DNA from: an uncultured Flavobacteriaceae bacterium
Lineage (GTDB): Bacteria > Bacteroidota > Bacteroidia > Flavobacteriales > Flavobacteriaceae
Reading direction: 5' to 3'
NCBI GenBank assembly: GCA_913048215.1
Contig: CAJWXC010000007.1
Span: 1-34,068 of the forward strand
DNA: 34,068 nt
Of this stretch, positions 1 to 7,985 are shown piece by piece; the first letter of the stretch is position 1; each line of letters opens with the position of its first letter. Both the position numbers and the translations under genes were made by a program. The notes beneath the pieces were generated by a model. That model ran no database searches. It had not been told where the DNA came from and worked only from the letters and a program-made list of their open reading frames with translations.

Positions 1-1
1 C

Positions 2-1141
2 GCAACTATTATTTTTGAAGATGGAATTTTAACCGCAGTTGGAGATTCAAGTATAAGCCCAAAAGGAACCTCTATTGACGCTACATCAAAGCATGTATAT
101 CCTGGCTTTATAGCACCTGCAAAGTCATTAGGACTTATTGAGGTGAATGCTGTAAGAGCCAGTAATGATCAAGATGAAATTGGTGAGATGATCCCACACA
201 TTAGAAGTATCATTGCCTATAATGCAGAGAGTAAAGTGGTAGAGTCTATGCGTCCAAATGGGGTGCTAATTGGCCAAATCACACCTCAAGGTGGTACCAT
301 CTCTGGAAGCTCGTCTATCGTTCAGTTTGATGCCTGGAATTGGGAAGATGCTGCCATTAAAACAGATGACGGTATCCACCTTCATTGGCCAAACACCTAC
401 AGAAGAGGAAGATGGTGGGCTGGAGAACCTAGAGGATACCAACCCAATAAAAACTACACAAAGCAAACACAAAAAATAACAAGCTATCTTACAGACGCTA
501 AAGCTTTTGGTATGGGTGAAGACCAACCAGCAAATGAATCTTTCAAAGCAATGCAAGGACTCTTTGATGGTTCAAAAAAACTGTATCTATATGCAGATGG
601 AGAGAAAGAAATCATAGACGCCATAACACAGAGTAAACAAGCAGGTATAGATCAAATTGTTTTAATAGGTGCCTACCAAGGATACAAAGTAATTCCGTTT
701 TTAAAGCAGCATAAGATACCGGTACTGGTTCAGCAAACACACGCACTTCCAAAAAGCGCAGATGATCATTATGATTTGCCTTACAAACTTCCCAAATTAC
801 TAGTAGATGGTGGCTTACTTGTTGGATTGCAAAATAGTAGCATGTCCAACTTCCAGACCAGAAACCTGCCCTTTTATGCTGGGCAACTTGTAGGACAAGG
901 AATGGATAAAGAAACAGCATTACAGCTTATTTCTGGGAATACGGCACAAATTTTAGGACTTGATAATTATGGAAGTCTTGAAGTTGGAAAGAGTGCTACA
1001 CTATTTATAAGCGAAGGAGATGCGCTAGATATGATGGGAAATAGGCTAATAAGAGCCTTTATTGATGGACGTGATATTTCCTTAGAAACCCATCAAACAG
1101 AGCTATGGAAACGTTATATGGGTAAATACAACCAAGAATAA
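2..1141 (+). CDS. Amidohydrolase-fold protein, 5' truncated by window edge
   Basis: The reading frame is open from base 2, so the gene begins before the window and the ATG at 143 is internal. The visible 379 residues read as an amidohydrolase of the imidazolonepropionase-like group: an N-terminal beta segment, the VYPGFIAP turn, then EVNAVRA, and a C-terminal block (ALQLISGNTAQILGL, then GSLEVGKSATLFI) typical of the superfamily. Canonical members carry HxH metal ligands just after the PGF turn; here that place reads APAKSLGL, with no histidine. The late conserved aspartate also seems to be missing, since VGLQNSSMSNF stands where an SD-type motif is usual. It may therefore be a non-catalytic or atypical relative. 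From memory of the family, flavobacteria often carry such a copy beside a canonical one, which would lie upstream. A TrmH-type gene follows after 36 bases. Confidence 0.85.
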   Translation, partial: ATIIFEDGILTAVGDSSISPKGTSIDATSKHVYPGFIAPAKSLGLIEVNAVRASNDQDEIGEMIPHIRSIIAYNAESKVVESMRPNGVLIGQITPQGGTISGSSSIVQFDAWNWEDAAIKTDDGIHLHWPNTYRRGRWWAGEPRGYQPNKNYTKQTQKITSYLTDAKAFGMGEDQPANESFKAMQGLFDGSKKLYLYADGEKEIIDAITQSKQAGIDQIVLIGAYQGYKVIPFLKQHKIPVLVQQTHALPKSADDHYDLPYKLPKLLVDGGLLVGLQNSSMSNFQTRNLPFYAGQLVGQGMDKETALQLISGNTAQILGLDNYGSLEVGKSATLFISEGDALDMMGNRLIRAFIDGRDISLETHQTELWKRYMGKYNQE

Positions 1142-1177
1142 CAACCCTTAAAACATCTTTAACCGTTTTAAAAAGTT

Positions 1178-1969
1178 ATGTATAAAAAAATAGACAGCAC
1201 ACAAAACAGCATGATTAAACAGTGTTTGTTGTTGCTAGATAAATCAAGAGAGCGCCGTAAACAAGGTGCTTTTTTGGTAGAAGGCCAACGAGAAATACAA
1301 CTTGCTTTAAAAGGAGGCTATGAAATACAAACCCTCCTTTTTTGTGCGTCACTATTTGTAAAAGAAATTAATCAATACCTAAGTGCTAATACTCAAATTA
1401 TTGAAATTTCTATTCAGGTATATCAAAAACTGGCCTACCGCAAAACCACTGAAGGAGTCTTGGCCATCGTACAAACAAAACAACATACATTATCCAACCT
1501 AGCCTTTAAAAATAAAAGCCCTTTACTACTTATTGCAGAAGCTCCAGAAAAACCAGGAAATATTGGCGCTTTACTTCGCAGTGCAGATGCGGCTAATATA
1601 GACGCGTTTATAATTGCCAACCCAAAGACAGATCTTTACAATCCAAATATTATTCGAAGCAGTGTTGGCTGTTTATTTACCAATACCATTGCCACAGGAA
1701 GCACCCAGGAAATTATTGATTTTCTAAACAAGCGAAACATCCAACTCTTTAGCGCTATTTTGCAAGAATCTAAACCCTATCATACTCAAGATTTCACCAA
1801 ACCAACAGCAATTGCAGTAGGCACAGAAGCAACAGGTTTGTCTGAGCTTTGGCGCTCAGAAAGCTTTCAAAATATTCATATCCCTATGCAAGGTGCCATT
1901 GATAGCATGAATGTATCTGTGGCTGCTGGCATTTTAATATTTGAAGCAAAAAGACAACGAGGGTTTTAA
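1178..1969 (+). CDS. TrmH/SpoU-family RNA 2'-O-methyltransferase
   Basis: This 263-residue SPOUT-class protein is predicted to transfer a methyl group from SAM to a ribose 2'-OH in tRNA or rRNA. Residues about 14-90 form the SpoU substrate-binding domain (RRKQGAFLVEG). Residues about 110-260 form the knotted SpoU methylase domain. The three family motifs are present: PGNIGALLRSADAANIDA (motif 1, with the catalytic-type arginine), VGTEATGLSE (motif 2) and IPMQGAIDSMNVSVAAGI (motif 3, usually S-L-N, here S-M-N). The fold and motifs are clear, but the exact nucleotide target cannot be read from sequence. It follows the amidohydrolase at 36 bases and is probably cotranscribed or independently expressed ahead of rel. 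Confidence 0.92.
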   Translation: MYKKIDSTQNSMIKQCLLLLDKSRERRKQGAFLVEGQREIQLALKGGYEIQTLLFCASLFVKEINQYLSANTQIIEISIQVYQKLAYRKTTEGVLAIVQTKQHTLSNLAFKNKSPLLLIAEAPEKPGNIGALLRSADAANIDAFIIANPKTDLYNPNIIRSSVGCLFTNTIATGSTQEIIDFLNKRNIQLFSAILQESKPYHTQDFTKPTAIAVGTEATGLSELWRSESFQNIHIPMQGAIDSMNVSVAAGILIFEAKRQRGF

Positions 1970-2055
1970 TTACTTGTTGATTGACGCCTTGCAAACACCT
2001 TCTTTTTTTATTTAAAAATTAAACTCTTATTATTTTTTTTAAAAATTGGAATTTG

Positions 2056-2063
2056 TATTTTTA
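2056..2063 (+). promoter_or_regulatory. Possible -7 element for rel
   Basis: TATTTTTA matches 7 of 8 positions of the Bacteroidota -7 element TAnnTTTG and ends four bases before the rel ATG. If used, the transcript would begin at or near the start codon (leaderless). No TTG lies at the expected -33 distance, so support is weak. Confidence 0.2.
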
Positions 2064-2067
2064 ATCT

Positions 2068-4272
2068 ATGACAGAAATTGACATAGAGCAGGAAAATAAA
2101 GCCATAGCGAAACAGTATAAGGAGCTTTTGAAGATTAGTTATCGTATTTTATCTAAGGAAGATAAGAAACTCATACGATCTGCCTTTGATGTTGCTGTGG
2201 ACGCACACAAACTACAGCGTAGAAAAAGTGGTGAGGCTTATATTTTTCATCCTATTGCCGTAGCCAAAATCGTAGCCAGTGAGATTGGACTTGATGCCAC
2301 GTCTATTGCCGCTGCCCTACTCCATGATGTTATTGAAGATACCAAATACACCTTTATAGACCTTGAACAACTATTTGGAGAAGCAGTTGCACGTATTGTG
2401 CAAGGATTAACCAAAATCTCCAAAATGCCCTATGAGGGAGATGTGTCTTTGCAAGCAGAGAATTTTAGAAAAATGCTTTTAACTCTTAATGAAGATATTA
2501 GAGTTATTATCATAAAAATTGCAGACCGCTTACACAATATGCAAACAATGGATGCAATGCCAAGCTACAAGCAAGAAAAAATTGCAAGCGAAACCCTTTA
2601 CATATATGCTCCAATGGCCCATCGTATTGGTTTGTATAAAATAAAATCTGAGTTAGAAGACTTAAGCCTAAAATATACAGAAAGAGAAATATACGACGAT
2701 ATTTTAAGTAAAATTAAAGACAGTAAGCAACAGCAAGATGCTTATATAAGAGCCTTTTCAAAAACTATTAAAGATGCTTTAAATTCAGAAAAATTAACCT
2801 ATGAAATAAAAGGAAGACCCAAATCAATTTACAGTATTCGTAGAAAAATTGTAGCACAAAATGTGAGTTTTGACGAAGTGTATGACAAATTTGCAGTACG
2901 TATTATATACAAAAGCGATCTTGCCAATGAAAAATTCTTGGCCTGGAAAATTTATAGCATTGTTACAGATAACTTTCGTCCAAATCCTGTAAGGCTAAGA
3001 GACTGGATTTCATCACCAAAATCTACAGGCTATGAGGCGCTGCATATAACTGTCATGGGGCCAAAAGGAAAATGGGTAGAAGTACAAATACGCAGTGAGC
3101 GCATGAACGAAATTGCAGAAAAAGGGTTTGCTGCTCACTATAAATACAAAAATGAAGATAGCGATGAAGGAGGTCTTGATCTGTGGCTTAATAAATTACA
3201 AGACACCCTAGAGAATCAAGATATTAGCGCAGTAGATTTTGTAGAGGAGTTTAAACTTAGCTTGTATGCAAAAGAAATTTTTGTGTTTACACCCAAGGGA
3301 GATTTATATTCATTGCCAAAAGGAGCCTCTGCCTTAGATTTTGCATTTCATATACATACAGAGGTAGGCATGCATACAAGAGGTACAAAGGTTAATGGAA
3401 AATTAGTCCCTTTGAGTTATCCTTTGAAAAGTGGAGACCAAGTAGAGGTAATAACTTCTAATAATGCAAAACCTACAGCCAACTGGCTAGATTATGCCTC
3501 TACAAGTAGAGCGCAATCAAAAATAAAATCTTCTCTTAAAGAAGAACGCAAACAAATTGCCAATGAGGGAAAAGAAGTACTGCGTCGTAAATTAAAATCA
3601 CTAAAAATTACCTTAGATGATAAGACAATCTATCAACTAATTCAATTTTATAAAGTAAAAACAAGTCTTGATTTATTTTTTAGAGTAGGTGCTGGCATTA
3701 TAGATAATAAACAGCTAAAAGATTTTGCTGCCTCTAGATCTAATGTGTTGGTTAGTTTTATTAAAAATAAAATCAGAAAACAACCCAATCCAAGCGAGGT
3801 AAAAAAAGAAGAAATTACAGAGAAATTTGATCAATTGGTTTTTGGTAAAGAGGAACAACAATTAGATTACAAAATAGCAAGTTGCTGCAATCCAATTGCT
3901 GGAGATGATGTGTTTGGTTTTTTAACCGTTTCAGAAGGTTTAAAAATACACAAGAAAAATTGTCCAAATGCCGTGCAACTTCAGGGAAGTTATAATTACA
4001 GAATTCAAAAAGCCAAATGGATAGACTCCTCTCAAAGAGATTTTAAAGCTGAATTACTCATCACAGGAATTGATGGTCTGGGCCTAGTTAATAACGTAAC
4101 AAAAGAGGTGTCAAACAACTTAAATATTGACATGAAACGGGTACATTTTGACACCGACGACGGTATATTTAAAGGGAAGATCGTAGTGGTGGTTAAAAAC
4201 AAAAATATTCTTGATAACTTAGTTCAAAACATTAAAAAAATAAACGGAATTGATAAAGTAACTCGTTTGTAA
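2068..4272 (+). CDS. relA: Bifunctional (p)ppGpp synthetase/hydrolase, RelA/SpoT family
   Basis: This full-length 734-residue Rel/SpoT protein makes and degrades the stringent-response alarmone (p)ppGpp. The N-terminal HD hydrolase domain has its metal ligands: H61, H86-D87 in LLHDVIED, and D153 in KIADRLHNM. The synthetase domain follows (about 245-360), with GRPKSIYSI, the basic motif RLRD at 309-312 in the position that is RxKD in bifunctional enzymes and ExDD in RelA-type enzymes, GYEALH at 321-326, and EVQIR near 338. Next come a TGS domain (about 403-465), a conserved cysteine pair (ASCCNP) in the zinc-finger-like region, and a C-terminal ACT domain (about 665-734). Both active sites look intact, so a bifunctional enzyme is inferred. 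It heads the run leading to the Fur-type regulator and purA, after a 98-base AT-rich gap. Confidence 0.97.
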   Translation: MTEIDIEQENKAIAKQYKELLKISYRILSKEDKKLIRSAFDVAVDAHKLQRRKSGEAYIFHPIAVAKIVASEIGLDATSIAAALLHDVIEDTKYTFIDLEQLFGEAVARIVQGLTKISKMPYEGDVSLQAENFRKMLLTLNEDIRVIIIKIADRLHNMQTMDAMPSYKQEKIASETLYIYAPMAHRIGLYKIKSELEDLSLKYTEREIYDDILSKIKDSKQQQDAYIRAFSKTIKDALNSEKLTYEIKGRPKSIYSIRRKIVAQNVSFDEVYDKFAVRIIYKSDLANEKFLAWKIYSIVTDNFRPNPVRLRDWISSPKSTGYEALHITVMGPKGKWVEVQIRSERMNEIAEKGFAAHYKYKNEDSDEGGLDLWLNKLQDTLENQDISAVDFVEEFKLSLYAKEIFVFTPKGDLYSLPKGASALDFAFHIHTEVGMHTRGTKVNGKLVPLSYPLKSGDQVEVITSNNAKPTANWLDYASTSRAQSKIKSSLKEERKQIANEGKEVLRRKLKSLKITLDDKTIYQLIQFYKVKTSLDLFFRVGAGIIDNKQLKDFAASRSNVLVSFIKNKIRKQPNPSEVKKEEITEKFDQLVFGKEEQQLDYKIASCCNPIAGDDVFGFLTVSEGLKIHKKNCPNAVQLQGSYNYRIQKAKWIDSSQRDFKAELLITGIDGLGLVNNVTKEVSNNLNIDMKRVHFDTDDGIFKGKIVVVVKNKNILDNLVQNIKKINGIDKVTRL

Positions 4273-4278
4273 TTTTGC

Positions 4279-4286
4279 TATTTTTG
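4279..4286 (+). promoter_or_regulatory. Possible -7 promoter element for the fur-purA run
   Basis: TATTTTTG is an exact match to the Bacteroidota -7 element TAnnTTTG, six bases after the rel stop codon. Transcription from it would begin near 4293 and give a leader of about 110 bases before the Fur-family gene. The nearest upstream TTG triplets are 9 and 26 bases away, outside the usual 17-23, so the -33 half is not convincing. Confidence 0.35.
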
Positions 4287-4319
4287 ACCCTTAAGCATTA
4301 AAACAATTTAGGTGTATAA

Positions 4320-4389
4320 GTGTAAGAGAAACTGTCAATTGCATGCTTGGGGTAAGATTCTCTAAAATTACACTAATATAGCTAAGCTA
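4320..4389 (+). repeat. Inverted repeats in the leader of the Fur-family gene
   Basis: GTGTAA (4320-4325) plus GAGAA (4326-4330) can pair with TTCTC (4358-4362) plus TTACAC (4368-4373), leaving a five-base bulge (4363-4367) and a 27-base loop that contains CAATTG and GCATGC palindromes. Directly downstream, TAGC-TAA-GCTA (4379-4389) is a second small inverted repeat. The element could be an RNA structure or an operator; I match it to no known riboswitch. Confidence 0.4.
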
Positions 4390-4403
4390 TTCATTGCCAA
4401 ATC

Positions 4404-4862
4404 ATGAGTGGAAAAACGGAAGCAAACAATCAAGATATTGTAAAAAATGTATTCACTGCATTTTTAGAGAAAAAAGGGCACCGTAAAACACCTGAGCGCT
4501 TTGCTATACTCCAAGAAATATACGATCAAGAAGAGCATTTTGATATAGAGGCTTTATATATCATAATGAAAAATAAAAACTATCGTGTAAGTAGAGCTAC
4601 ACTATACAATACCATAGAGTTATTGCTGGAATGTATGTTGGTGCGTAAACACCAATTTGGGCAGAATCAAGCACATTACGAAAAATCATATTTTGACAAA
4701 CAACACGATCATGTTATTCTAGACAATGGAGAGGTCATAGAGTTTTGTGATCCTAGAATTCAAAATATTAAAAAAACCATAGAAGATGTTTTTGATATTA
4801 CTATATCTAAACACTCTTTATATTTTTACGGAACAAAAAACACAACCAACCCAGAACAATAG
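4404..4862 (+). CDS. Fur-family transcriptional regulator
   Basis: This 152-residue regulator of the ferric-uptake family has a winged-helix DNA-binding domain at residues about 14-85 ([15 protein letters not shown], then [14 protein letters not shown]) and a dimerisation/metal domain after it. The H101-D102-H103 motif, E113 and H137 supply the usual regulatory metal ligands. The two CxxC motifs that hold the structural zinc in classical Fur are missing: after HDH the protein reads [13 protein letters not shown], and C115 is the only nearby cysteine. From memory, this looks like a second Fur paralogue found in Bacteroidota, not the main iron sensor. Whether it senses iron, zinc, manganese or peroxide cannot be decided. 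It lies 17 bases upstream of purA and is probably cotranscribed with it. Confidence 0.9.
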   Translation: MSGKTEANNQDIVKNVFTAFLEKKGHRKTPERFAILQEIYDQEEHFDIEALYIIMKNKNYRVSRATLYNTIELLLECMLVRKHQFGQNQAHYEKSYFDKQHDHVILDNGEVIEFCDPRIQNIKKTIEDVFDITISKHSLYFYGTKNTTNPEQ

Positions 4863-4879
4863 GGAAATACATTACAATT

Positions 4880-6151
4880 ATGGCAGTAGACTTACTACTT
4901 GGATTACAATGGGGAGACGAAGGAAAAGGAAAAATCGTCGATGTACTCACAGCAGATTATGACATCATTGCCCGCTTTCAAGGCGGTCCTAACGCAGGAC
5001 ACACCTTAGAGTTTGATGGTATTAAACACGTTTTAAGAACCATCCCTTCAGGAATTTTTCACAAAACAGCTATCAATGTAATAGGAAATGGTGTTGTGAT
5101 TGATCCTGTTGTTTTTGTAAAAGAATTGGAAGGATTAGATCAATTTAATATAGATTACAAGGCCAAGTTGATTATTTCAAGAAAAGCGCACCTTATTTTA
5201 CCAACCCACAGACTTTTAGATGCAGCCAGTGAGGCCAGTAAAGGGAAAGCTAAGATTGGCTCTACTTTAAAAGGTATTGGTCCAACCTACATGGACAAAA
5301 CAGGTAGAAATGGGATTCGTATTGGGGATCTTGAAATGAAAGACTGGAAAACAAAATACCGTCAATTGGCCAACAAACATGAGGCTATGATTTCATTTTA
5401 TGATGTAGACATTCAGTACGATTTAGAAGAAATGGAAGCAGAATTTTATGAGGCTATTGACCGCCTTAAAGAATTAACTTTTATTGACAGTGAACAATAT
5501 TTCCATCAGGCAATCAAAGCTGGAAAAACAATACTGGCAGAAGGTGCACAAGGATCTTTACTAGATATTGATTTTGGAACCTACCCATTTGTAACATCTT
5601 CAAATACAACAGCAGCAGGTGCTTGCACAGGTTTAGGAATTGCACCAAATAAAGTTAAAGATGTGTACGGGATATTTAAAGCCTACACTACTCGTGTTGG
5701 TTCTGGCCCTTTCCCTACAGAACTTTTTGATAAAGTGGGTGCTCAGATGGCAAAAATAGGACGTGAATTTGGAGCGGTAACAGGAAGACCAAGACGTTGT
5801 GGATGGTTAGATTTAGTAGCCTTGAAATACACTTGTGAGGTAAATGGAGTTACGCAATTAAATATGATGAAAGGAGACGTTCTCTCTGGTTTTAGTACCA
5901 TAAAGGTATGTACGGCATACAAATACAAAGGAGAGACTATTACCCACCTACCCTACAACATCGAGCCAGAAAATGTAACACCTATCTATACAAGTTTTCC
6001 TTGCTGGAAAGAGGATTTAACAAAGATGAGAGCGGTATCTGAATTTCCAAAAGAGCTGAACCAATATATCGATTTTCTAGAAAAAGAACTAGAAATACCT
6101 ATTAACATCGTTTCTGTAGGTCCAGATAGAACCCAAACAATACACCGTTAA
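4880..6151 (+). CDS. purA: Adenylosuccinate synthase
   Basis: PurA (423 residues, the usual length) joins IMP and aspartate using GTP to form adenylosuccinate, the first committed step to AMP, in the cytoplasm. Family motifs run end to end: QWGDEGKGKIVD with the catalytic aspartate and GTP loop, NAGHT, GSTLKGIGPTYMDK, LAEGAQGSLLDIDFGTYP, TTRVGSGPFPTEL, VTGRPRRCGWLD for IMP and aspartate binding, and VGPDRTQTI at the C-terminus for GTP. It follows the Fur-type gene at 17 bases. Its 3' end overlaps or abuts the coding frame of the next gene, which suggests translational coupling. Confidence 0.98.
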   Translation: MAVDLLLGLQWGDEGKGKIVDVLTADYDIIARFQGGPNAGHTLEFDGIKHVLRTIPSGIFHKTAINVIGNGVVIDPVVFVKELEGLDQFNIDYKAKLIISRKAHLILPTHRLLDAASEASKGKAKIGSTLKGIGPTYMDKTGRNGIRIGDLEMKDWKTKYRQLANKHEAMISFYDVDIQYDLEEMEAEFYEAIDRLKELTFIDSEQYFHQAIKAGKTILAEGAQGSLLDIDFGTYPFVTSSNTTAAGACTGLGIAPNKVKDVYGIFKAYTTRVGSGPFPTELFDKVGAQMAKIGREFGAVTGRPRRCGWLDLVALKYTCEVNGVTQLNMMKGDVLSGFSTIKVCTAYKYKGETITHLPYNIEPENVTPIYTSFPCWKEDLTKMRAVSEFPKELNQYIDFLEKELEIPINIVSVGPDRTQTIHR

Positions 6152-7916
6152 AAAGTATCTACAACATATAACACTCTTTTTAATACTCCTTATTACAGGA
6201 GTTTTAGCAGCACAACCCAATCAAGAATCAGAAAAATCTAAGGTTGATATTCAATCAGGGTATTTAGAGCGAAAGCCAGAATTACCGGATGCTTTCATAT
6301 ACACCAAAGACACTGAGGGTCAGGTATACATCATCCATCAAGGTATTCAAATGTGGTGTAATCAAGCCTATGTGTATCTAAAAGATAATTTTGTAAAAGC
6401 CTACGGCGAAGTAAAAATTAAACAAGGAGATACCATTTCCATGAATAGTAATTATGCAGAGTATAATGGAAATACTCAATTTGCATTTGCAAGTGGTGAT
6501 GTTGTTTTTCAAGAACCTAAAACAACATTAAAAACAGACACCCTTTATTTTGATAGAATAAAACAAGAGGCCTACTACAGAAGCGGTGGCAAGGTTGTAG
6601 ATACAGCCAGCACCCTAACCAGTAGAATTGGGCGATATTTTGCTGAAGCCAAAAACTATCAATTTACAAGTGATGTAAAAATTGTAAACCCTAAGTATAC
6701 CATAAACTCTCAGCAACTAAATTTTTATTCTCAAACAGGTGCTAGCTATCTATATGGTCCTTCTACCATAGTAAGCGATTCAAGTACTGTGTATTGTGAG
6801 CGTGGTTTTTATGACACAAGAGAAGACACCGGATATTTTGTAAAAAATTCTAGGGTAGATTATCAAAGTAGAACACTTTATGGGGATAGCATTTACTTTG
6901 ACAGAAATAAAAGTTTTGCTTCTGCTACCAACAATATTAAAGTAATTGACACCAGTAATCAAAGTATTATACGAGGTCATTACGCAGAGGTTTTTAGACA
7001 AAAAGATTCAGTTTTTATTACCAAAAGAGCGGTAGCTATTACCTTACAAGAACGTGATTCTGTATACATACATGCAGACACTTTGCAAATTACAGGCAAA
7101 CCAGATAATAGAATTCTTAAAGGGTTTTACAGAGCGCGTTTTTTCAAACAATCCAGTGATCCACAACAAGCCCCAACCAGTGGTAAATGTGATTCTATAT
7201 TTGTGAACCAGAAAAAAGGAATTACAAAACTTATTGATCGCCCCGTTCTATGGACTGGTGAAAACCAAATGACTGGTGATACCATTCATTTAATTAATAA
7301 TACTAGAACCCAGCAACTTGATACTCTAAAAGTGTTTAACAATGCATTTTTAATACAAAAAGATTCTTTGGGGTACAACCAAGTAAAAGGAAAGCGTCTT
7401 GTGGGTCTGTTTACAGACAATGAGCTTGACACCATAAATATTGATCAAAATGCACAAGTAATTTATTTTGCGCGTAATGACAAAGACAAGCTCATTGGCA
7501 TAAACAATACCGTATCAAGTGCCATACAAATGTATATGGAAAACCAAGCCATTGAAGGAATACGTTTTATAAAAAAGGGAACTGGAAAAATATACCCACT
7601 CTCAAAGATTCCTCCAGAGGCAAGAATATTACCTGGTTTTAAATGGAGAGCAGAAGAACGATTACAGGATAAAGAAGCATTATTTGATGGAAAACAAGTG
7701 CCCATACTTCCAAAAATTAAAGGGATCCCGCTGCCAAAGTTTAAAGAAGCCTTTTTTGATGAGAAAAGTCAAGATCAATTACAAATTCCAGAGGCCTCAA
7801 AACTTAATGCCGAAGTTTTTAAAAACAGACCCCAAGATGCTCCCTTGCAAGAAACTCCCTCGGGGGAAAATAAAACCAAAGACCAAAAAGACAAAGAAAA
7901 ACTCCAAAATAATTAA
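6126..7916 (+). CDS. OstA/LptA-like LPS transport protein with non-standard start
   Basis: A secreted or periplasmic beta-jellyroll protein of the OstA/LptA superfamily, likely to take part in LPS transport with the LptD-like protein encoded at 24551. Repeated short strands with motifs such as YVYLKDNFVKAYGEVKIKQ, TISMNSNYAEYNG and TLKTDTLYFDR are typical of the OstA domain; a lysine-rich tail (residues about 575-596) ends the protein. The first ATG in frame is at 6351, but the frame is open from just after a stop at 6117. It encodes a convincing signal peptide (KKYLQH, then LFLILLITGVLAAQ) at about 6150-6215. No ATG, GTG or TTG precedes that peptide; the candidate is ATA at 6126, inside purA. 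I place the start there with low certainty, but the upstream coding sense itself is well supported. Confidence 0.8.
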   Translation: MEPKQYTVKKYLQHITLFLILLITGVLAAQPNQESEKSKVDIQSGYLERKPELPDAFIYTKDTEGQVYIIHQGIQMWCNQAYVYLKDNFVKAYGEVKIKQGDTISMNSNYAEYNGNTQFAFASGDVVFQEPKTTLKTDTLYFDRIKQEAYYRSGGKVVDTASTLTSRIGRYFAEAKNYQFTSDVKIVNPKYTINSQQLNFYSQTGASYLYGPSTIVSDSSTVYCERGFYDTREDTGYFVKNSRVDYQSRTLYGDSIYFDRNKSFASATNNIKVIDTSNQSIIRGHYAEVFRQKDSVFITKRAVAITLQERDSVYIHADTLQITGKPDNRILKGFYRARFFKQSSDPQQAPTSGKCDSIFVNQKKGITKLIDRPVLWTGENQMTGDTIHLINNTRTQQLDTLKVFNNAFLIQKDSLGYNQVKGKRLVGLFTDNELDTINIDQNAQVIYFARNDKDKLIGINNTVSSAIQMYMENQAIEGIRFIKKGTGKIYPLSKIPPEARILPGFKWRAEERLQDKEALFDGKQVPILPKIKGIPLPKFKEAFFDEKSQDQLQIPEASKLNAEVFKNRPQDAPLQETPSGENKTKDQKDKEKLQNN

Positions 7917-7985
7917 TTTATTTACAGATAATAATAGGCCAAGCACCATTGTTAATTTCTATTTTTACAACCTAGTTATAGCCCA

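Noticed and set aside
143-1141. Amidohydrolase start at ATG 143
   Set aside because: The frame upstream to base 2 encodes typical N-terminal amidohydrolase sequence, so the ATG is internal and the gene is cut by the window edge.
4863-4879. Purine riboswitch before purA
   Set aside because: Only 17 bases separate the Fur-type gene and purA, and the 131-base leader further upstream does not show the purine aptamer core.
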